DNA from: Bacillota bacterium
GTDB taxonomy: Bacteria > Bacillota > Clostridia > DSM-8532
Direction of reading: 5' to 3'
Length of the DNA stretch: 12,183 nucleotides
Assembly: GCA_023446675.1 (NCBI GenBank)
Contig: JAEXPO010000225.1
Coordinates: 1 to 12,183 of the forward strand
Shown: positions 8,651 to 12,183 of the stretch, in pieces
Position numbering within the stretch: the first letter of the stretch is position 1
Layout: each line of letters starts with the position of its first letter
The notes under the pieces: model-generated
What the model was told of the DNA's origin: nothing
Seen by the model: only the letters and a program-made list of their open reading frames with translations
Database searches by the model: none
Translations under genes and position numbers: made by a program

Positions 8651-9575
8651 CCTCGTTCACCTCATCAAGAAACGCATTAATGACCTTGTAGCAGTACTTT
8701 ACATGGGCAAAGCGCATGGGAAGGGAAAAGAAGCCGTGAAGGGCGTCCTTTACCCGGCAGATCTCCACCCTGTTGCCAAAGCGTCTTAGCTTTTCCCCAT
8801 AAGCCTCACCTTCGTCCCGAAGAGGATCATACTCAGCCGTTACAATAAGCGTATCGGGCTGCTGGGAAAGATCCTCGGACAAAAGGGGCGCAACATAGGG
8901 GCTTGTAAGATATCTGTCGTCCTGGATGTAAAGGTCCATATAATCGCATATTCTCTTGGATGTCAATAAATAGTCCTTGCCGTTCTCCACAACAGAGAGA
9001 AAAGGCGAATCCTCCCTGTGATTGTTATGGGTAAGAGGATAAATAAGAATCTGCCGTCTTACCCTGAATTCCCCCCGGTCCCTGGCCATAAGGCTTACAG
9101 CAGCGGCAAGATTGCCTCCCGCACTGTCCCCGAAGAGAATAACATCCTTGCCTTTAAAATGAAGGCTTCCGTTATTTAAAAATACTTCCCTAGCAACCCG
9201 GTAGCAATCCTCCACCGCGTAGGGAAAGGGGTATTCAGGTGCCAGACGGTAATCCACCGAAAGCACCTTGCGGCCTGTTTGCTTTGCCAGGTTGGCGCAA
9301 ATTTTCGTGTAGCTGTCAATGTTCCCTATAACCCAGCCTCCCCCGTGAAAGAAGAGAATAATCTCATCCGAACGGGATTTTTCAGGAAAGAACACCCGTA
9401 CGTCAATTTCATGACCGTCGGCGGATATTTTGTGGTCCCACATTTTATATAAAACCTTGATGGAGGGATGGGCCAGATTATTAAATACCCGCTCCATCTT
9501 ATAATTGCTTTTTACGTTAAGGTCCGGATAGGACAATGCTTTCAGAGCCGCGCGCATGAATTTGTTGATCGCCAT
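8640..9575 (-). CDS. Alpha/beta hydrolase, hormone-sensitive lipase family esterase
   Basis: A 311-residue esterase. The oxyanion-hole motif HGGGW is at 77-81, the nucleophile S151 is in GDSAGGN, and the likely remaining triad members are D250 in AEYDPLRDEG and H280 in LHGF. The order and spacing match the HSL/arylesterase group and the length is typical. There is no signal peptide, so it acts in the cytoplasm or at the inner face of the membrane. Start ATG at 9575 with GGAGG 11 nt upstream; the alternative Met7 has no ribosome site. It overlaps the acyltransferase gene downstream. A hydrolase paired with an acyltransferase may remodel or proofread the same ester product, or release the acyl chain; this is inference. 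Confidence 0.92.
   Translation of the reverse strand: MAINKFMRAALKALSYPDLNVKSNYKMERVFNNLAHPSIKVLYKMWDHKISADGHEIDVRVFFPEKSRSDEIILFFHGGGWVIGNIDSYTKICANLAKQTGRKVLSVDYRLAPEYPFPYAVEDCYRVAREVFLNNGSLHFKGKDVILFGDSAGGNLAAAVSLMARDRGEFRVRRQILIYPLTHNNHREDSPFLSVVENGKDYLLTSKRICDYMDLYIQDDRYLTSPYVAPLLSEDLSQQPDTLIVTAEYDPLRDEGEAYGEKLRRFGNRVEICRVKDALHGFFSLPMRFAHVKYCYKVINAFLDEVNEVEK
8657..8663 (-). promoter_or_regulatory. Ribosome binding site that fixes the acyltransferase start
   Basis: GAGGTGA inside the last codons of the hydrolase gene, 6 nt before the TTG at 8650. It supports the non-ATG start and the gene overlap. Confidence 0.7.
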
Positions 9576-9607
9576 GAAGGGCCGGGCCTCCGTTTCATTT
9601 ATTAAGT

Positions 9608-9901
9608 TTAAGACTGCGTCTTTTTTACTTTAAAGTAAATTATCCCTATAATTCCTAAGAGTGTTACCAGTCCGAAGCCTATAATCAATTCGGCGGCATT
9701 AACCGAGCCGGATACGAATATAGACGTGGGACCGTCTGCCGATCCGATAATGCTAATTGCACTCGGGCCGTTAAAAGAAGCTCCCATCCTGTAAAGCAGC
9801 CATTTAGGCAGCAAATAATGCCACACTGTTAATATAAGTGTTACTGCGCCGCATACCAGCGTGCCAATTTTAAAAATCCGGCTGATTCTTTCCTTTTTCA
9901 T
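9608..9901 (-). CDS. Small two-helix membrane protein with an OadB-like SIIGSADGPTSIF motif
   Basis: A 97-residue protein with hydrophobic segments at about 11-32 and 70-90 and a loop containing SIIGSADGPTSIF (residues 50-62). This motif closely resembles the ADGPT segment of the beta subunit of sodium-pumping decarboxylases (OadB/GcdB), but the protein is about a quarter of that length and lacks the other membrane segments, so it is not a working decarboxylase subunit by itself. I choose the second Met, after AAAAGGGAAG, because it gives a normal basic N-terminus; a start at 9925 would add eight residues and has GGGAG too close. It is the first gene of the operon, 32 bp before the hydrolase. 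Function unknown. Confidence 0.75.
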   Translation of the reverse strand: MKKERISRIFKIGTLVCGAVTLILTVWHYLLPKWLLYRMGASFNGPSAISIIGSADGPTSIFVSGSVNAAELIIGFGLVTLLGIIGIIYFKVKKTQS

Positions 9902-9958
9902 ACTTCCCTTTTCCCAAAGCCCCATTCTCCCTGAAACCTTGCTTTAAGGTCTCCGTTC

Positions 9959-9977
9959 AATGCATTATACATGCATT
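9959..9977. promoter_or_regulatory. Perfect inverted repeat over the -10 box of the four-gene operon
   Basis: AATGCAT, five bases, ATGCATT: a 19-bp dyad with 7+7 perfect arms. The -10 hexamer (9964-9969) lies within it, so a bound protein would block RNA polymerase. This is a good operator candidate; no regulator gene for it is identified in the window. Confidence 0.5.
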
Positions 9978-9993
9978 ACGGGGGGTTTGTCTT
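9964..9993 (-). promoter_or_regulatory. Promoter of the four-gene membrane/acyltransferase operon
   Basis: A perfect TATAAT (9964-9969) with AAGACA (9988-9993) at 18 bp as a partial -35 match. Transcription would start near 9957, leaving a leader of about 55 nt before the first gene. No other promoter is seen within the operon, whose genes are 0-32 bp apart. Confidence 0.6.
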
Positions 9994-10139
9994 TATACTC
10001 AGGGTTATCTTTTTACGTTCTGGTTTTTGACATTTCTTATCAGTCCTAATTTTCTTCTATTATTTAGTTATAACATAAGCCGGGTTTAATGAAAAGCCGC
10101 CGCCAAGCCCGGGACGGAGGAGTGCCTGCATATTTAGAA

Positions 10140-10153
10140 AAAAGGGCCCTTTT
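10140..10153. repeat. 14-bp perfect palindrome
   Basis: AAAAGGGCCCTTTT, a perfect palindrome with no loop, better suited to a protein-binding site than to an RNA hairpin. Role unknown. Confidence 0.5.
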
Positions 10154-10227
10154 AAGTAAAAAATACCCCACACTTCTCTTTAGGAAAAAGTAAGGATCTA
10201 CAACATCTAAAGTTAAGATTTATTCTA

Positions 10228-10259
10228 TTGGTTTTATTAGCTTTAGCGTATACACTAAA
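10228..10259 (+). promoter_or_regulatory. Possible promoter and operator of the two-component genes
   Basis: TTGGTT (10228-10233), 17 bp, then TACACT (10251-10256): a weak promoter match. It overlaps an 18-bp dyad TTTAGCGTATACACTAAA (10242-10259) that is symmetric at all but one pair of positions and centred on GTATAC. If real, the dyad would control expression of the regulator and kinase. The start codon is about 100 bp downstream. Confidence 0.35.
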
Positions 10260-10354
10260 AGCTGGAGCTGTCCGCTTCGGTCGCGCACGGGCATTCCCAA
10301 AGGATGTGGAAAAGCCTGCTGATGCGAGGAAGAAAAAAGGAGCAGGAGGGAATT

Positions 10355-11053
10355 ATGCCAAATAGAGTTTTAATCATAGATGATGACATGGAGCTTTGTA
10401 CACTGATGAAAAAATGCGTCATGCAGGAGGGGCTGGATGCAGATATTGCCAATACCGGCAAGGTCGGCCTGACTAAAATCACAGGGCATAACGACGCCTA
10501 TTGTCTCGTTATTCTGGATGTTATGCTTCCTGGCATGAATGGATTTCAGGTCTTGTCTGAAATAAGAAAAAGCAGCACGGTTCCCGTCCTTATGCTGACA
10601 GCAAAAGGTGATGAAATAGATAAAGTGACCGGCTTACGCCTCGGTGCGGACGATTACCTGACTAAGCCCTTCAGCATTAATGAGCTAATGGCTCGTATGG
10701 AGTCCCTTATACGCCGATACACAACTTTTAATCAAACTTCGCCATCTCATATTCTCAGCCTCAAAAATATGGTGATTGACAAGGAGAACCGGACTGTCTT
10801 TGTAAATGAAGAATTGGTTGAGTTTACAGGCAAGGAATTTGACTTACTGGCATTTCTGGCATTCAACAAAGGGCGTGTTTTTACAAAAAAACAAATCTAT
10901 ATGCAGGTCTGGGAAGATGAGTATGCTTTTGATGATAGCAACATTATGTCTTTTATCAGCAAATTACGAAAAAAGATTGAACCGGACGCGGAACGCCCTT
11001 TTTATATCCTGACTGTACATGGTGTGGGCTATCGCTTTAATAAGGAGGCGTAA
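10355..11053 (+). CDS. OmpR/PhoB-family response regulator
   Basis: A 232-residue DNA-binding response regulator. The receiver domain (about 1-120) has the acidic pocket DDD at 9-11, the phosphorylated D55 in LDVMLPG, the switch T82 in MLTAK and K104 in LTKPF. The C-terminal winged helix (about 135-232) contains FTGKEFDLLAFLA and ends VHGVGYRF, standard for the family. I choose the ATG at 10355, which follows AGGAGGG and begins at the receiver strand; an upstream ATG at 10304 would add 17 unrelated basic residues. The kinase gene follows after 3 bp. The likely target is the row of 11-bp repeats before the ABC transporter gene. Family resemblance is to regulators next to peptide-antibiotic exporters; the signal is not known. 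Confidence 0.95.
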   Translation: MPNRVLIIDDDMELCTLMKKCVMQEGLDADIANTGKVGLTKITGHNDAYCLVILDVMLPGMNGFQVLSEIRKSSTVPVLMLTAKGDEIDKVTGLRLGADDYLTKPFSINELMARMESLIRRYTTFNQTSPSHILSLKNMVIDKENRTVFVNEELVEFTGKEFDLLAFLAFNKGRVFTKKQIYMQVWEDEYAFDDSNIMSFISKLRKKIEPDAERPFYILTVHGVGYRFNKEA

Positions 11054-11056
11054 CCC

Positions 11057-11986
11057 ATGAACTGGACACTGTTTTTCCTTTTTTCCACTCTTTTCTGTAT
11101 TTGTGTTATTCTCTATCTCACAACAAAACTCTGCCGTGCAAAGGAACAGCTTTCAATTATCAGGGATGCTCTGGAAGATATAAAACAGGGAAACCTAAAC
11201 CGTCGTATTCTTACAAGAAAAACGGATCTGACAAAAACCATCTGCTATAACATAAATGAAATCGCCATCAGCAATCAAGCACAGCTCATCAGGCTGAAAC
11301 AAGCGGAGCAGGCCTATAAACGTCTTATGACAAGCCTGTCCCATGATGTCAAAACGCCTCTCACCTCATTGGTTGGTTACCTGGAAGCTGTACAGGGAAA
11401 AATTGTTTCGGAACAAGAAAAAGATGCTTATATTAGTACCGCACTAAATAAGGCACATCACCTGAAGGACTTTGTCGAGCTGCTATTTGAATGGGTAAAG
11501 CTGGATGCCAAGGAACAACTGTTTCAATTTGAAATAGGCGATTTGAACGAGCTTACCAGAAATATTTTGGTCGATTGGATTCCAGTATTGGAGGATAAGC
11601 ATTTTAATTACGAAATCACTATTCCTGACGAAGAATGCAATATCGTTTTAGATAAAAAGGCCTATAAACGCATTCTAAATAATTTACTGCAAAACGTACT
11701 GCTCCATAGCGAAGGAGATAAAGTCTCCGTTCGGATTTGTGAAAAAGGGCAACAGGTAAAGGTTTTTGTATCTGATAACGGAATTGGAATAAATGAAGAT
11801 GAGCTGCCTCATATTTTTGAGCGACTTTATAAATGTGATGAATCGCGTTCTCATGGAGGGAGCGGCCTCGGTCTGGCCATCGTAAAAGAACTTACTGAGG
11901 CGCACCACGGTATTATTTCTGTAGAAAGCAAGCCCAAGACAGAAACAGTATTTACAATAGCTTTGCCATTGAAAAAGGCTTTGTGA
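11057..11986 (+). CDS. Sensor histidine kinase, single membrane segment
   Basis: A 309-residue kinase that should phosphorylate the regulator just upstream. One hydrophobic segment lies at about 4-23 and no extracellular sensor domain is visible, so it belongs to the short kinases that sense within the membrane or through a partner transporter. A HAMP-like linker (about 25-75) is followed by the H box SLSHDVKTPLTSL with H96, the N box NNLLQNVLLHS (N213), DNGIGI (240-245), the F box FERLYK and GGSGLGLAI (267-275). All catalytic motifs are intact. It starts 3 bp after the regulator, with AAGGAGG overlapping that gene's end. Its last codons form the left arm of a strong terminator. Similar short kinases sit beside ABC exporters for bacitracin or lantibiotics, which matches the following gene. 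Confidence 0.94.
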   Translation: MNWTLFFLFSTLFCICVILYLTTKLCRAKEQLSIIRDALEDIKQGNLNRRILTRKTDLTKTICYNINEIAISNQAQLIRLKQAEQAYKRLMTSLSHDVKTPLTSLVGYLEAVQGKIVSEQEKDAYISTALNKAHHLKDFVELLFEWVKLDAKEQLFQFEIGDLNELTRNILVDWIPVLEDKHFNYEITIPDEECNIVLDKKAYKRILNNLLQNVLLHSEGDKVSVRICEKGQQVKVFVSDNGIGINEDELPHIFERLYKCDESRSHGGSGLGLAIVKELTEAHHGIISVESKPKTETVFTIALPLKKAL

Positions 11987-12006
11987 GGTATCACAAGGCC
12001 TTTTTT
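11972..12006 (+). terminator. Intrinsic terminator built into the 3' end of the kinase gene
   Basis: A 15-bp stem (one G-U pair) with arms at 11972-11986 and 11991-12005, GGTA loop, ending in six Ts. The left arm includes the last four codons and the TGA stop. It should separate the two-component transcript from the transporter gene, which therefore needs its own promoter. Confidence 0.88.
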
Positions 12007-12010
12007 ACCA

Positions 12011-12052
12011 GCAAGAATAAAACAAGATTCCGGCAAGGTTTCAGCAAGGTTT
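12011..12052. repeat. Four CAAG repeats at 11-bp spacing, probable response-regulator site
   Basis: Units begin at 12011 (GCAAGAATA), 12022 (ACAAGATTC), 12033 (GCAAGGTTT) and 12044 (GCAAGGTTT), exactly 11 bp apart. The last two are identical over nine bases. One-turn spacing of direct repeats is the usual pattern for OmpR/PhoB-family binding, two half-sites per dimer. The row ends 6 bp before a TATAAT box and covers the -35 position, as in promoters activated by such regulators. Confidence 0.7.
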
Positions 12053-12058
12053 ATAAAA

Positions 12059-12064
12059 TATAAT
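12059..12064 (+). promoter_or_regulatory. -10 box of the ABC transporter promoter
   Basis: A perfect TATAAT. The -35 position (12036-12041) reads AGGTTT and is poor, consistent with a promoter that needs an activator bound at the adjoining repeats. Transcription would start near 12071. Confidence 0.6.
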
Positions 12065-12097
12065 AAATCTTGAAATCGAAATGGAGGCTGCAAATGA

Positions 12098-12183
12098 ATG
12101 GAGAATTTCGTCATCAACACGGAGAATCTTACCAAAGCATTTCGCGTTCAGATTGCGGTAAATAAGGTTAATCTTCATGTTGC
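12098..12183 (+). CDS. ABC transporter ATP-binding protein, N-terminus only, cut by window edge
   Basis: The 28 visible codons read MENFVINTENLTKAF, then IAVNKVNLHV: the first two strands of an ABC ATPase before the Walker A loop, which lies past the window. The pattern is that of BcrA-type ATPases of bacitracin and lantibiotic export systems. I choose the ATG at 12098, with GGAGG 10 nt upstream; an ATG at 12094 is better spaced but is in another frame that stops after 23 codons. It is preceded by a terminator, a repeat array and a TATAAT box, so it probably starts a separate transcript induced by the neighbouring two-component system. The permease gene is expected downstream. Confidence 0.85.
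   Translation, partial: MENFVINTENLTKAFRVQIAVNKVNLHV

Larger units (their letters stand above)
9994..10354. other. Gene-free region upstream of the response regulator
   Basis: No convincing gene. The stretch contains an inverted repeat CCGGGTTT (10080-10087) and AAGCCCGG (10105-10112) with a 17-nt loop, a perfect 14-bp palindrome at 10140-10153, and a near-perfect dyad at 10242-10259. A TTGACA at 10027-10032 has no fitting -10. A 23-codon GTG frame at 10122-10193 follows GGAGGA with no spacing and is not called. Confidence 0.6.

Noticed and set aside
10027..10063. TTGACA followed by TATTAT as a plus-strand promoter.
   Set aside because: The spacing is 25 bp, far too long, and no -10 box is found at 16-18 bp.
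10122..10193. A 23-codon GTG frame giving a basic peptide.
   Set aside because: The purine-rich GGAGGA abuts the GTG with no spacing, and there is no other support.
10304..10354. In-frame extension of the response regulator by 17 codons.
   Set aside because: The residues are unrelated to receiver domains, and AGGAGGG directly precedes the ATG at 10355.

Overview
The window looks like a low-to-mid GC Firmicute of the class Clostridia, most likely Lachnospiraceae-like. The grounds are strong purine-rich Shine-Dalgarno sites, frequent TTG starts, a LicT/RAT antitermination system, and family resemblance of the acyltransferase and sensor kinase. This placement is inference from gene content only.

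Region 1 (1-5470, minus strand) is a complete aryl-beta-glucoside utilisation operon. It starts at an extended -10 promoter near 5462. The leader carries a 29-nt ribonucleic antiterminator (RAT) and an overlapping intrinsic terminator. The genes follow in the order bglP (EIIBCA permease), bglA (family 1 6-phospho-beta-glucosidase), licT (PRD antiterminator), ptsH-like HPr, and ptsI (enzyme I, cut by the window edge after 269 codons). The operon therefore encodes its own whole phosphorelay, PEP to EI to HPr to EIIA to EIIB to sugar, plus its own regulator. The HPr keeps the catalytic His15 but has Lys where the regulatory Ser46 should be.

Region 2 (5471-6608) holds the divergent control region and a plus-strand calcineurin-like phosphoesterase of the YfcE type, with a good sigma-A-type promoter of its own.

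Region 3 (6716-9970, minus strand) is a tight four-gene operon. It encodes a small two-helix membrane protein with an OadB-like SIIGSADGPTSIF motif, an HSL-family alpha/beta hydrolase, a condensation-domain-like acyltransferase, and a polytopic zinc-ribbon membrane protein. The -10 box of its promoter lies inside a perfect 7+7 bp inverted repeat. This is the least understood part of the window; it looks like an acyl-transfer or ester-metabolism system at the membrane, product unknown.

Region 4 (9971-10354) has no convincing gene but contains several dyads.

Region 5 (10355-12183, plus strand) is an OmpR-family response regulator, its histidine kinase, a strong terminator built into the end of the kinase gene, and the first 28 codons of an ABC transporter ATPase. 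Between the terminator and the ATPase lie four CAAG repeats at exactly 11-bp spacing, directly before a TATAAT box. They are the likely binding site for the response regulator. The layout resembles peptide-antibiotic sensing and efflux modules.
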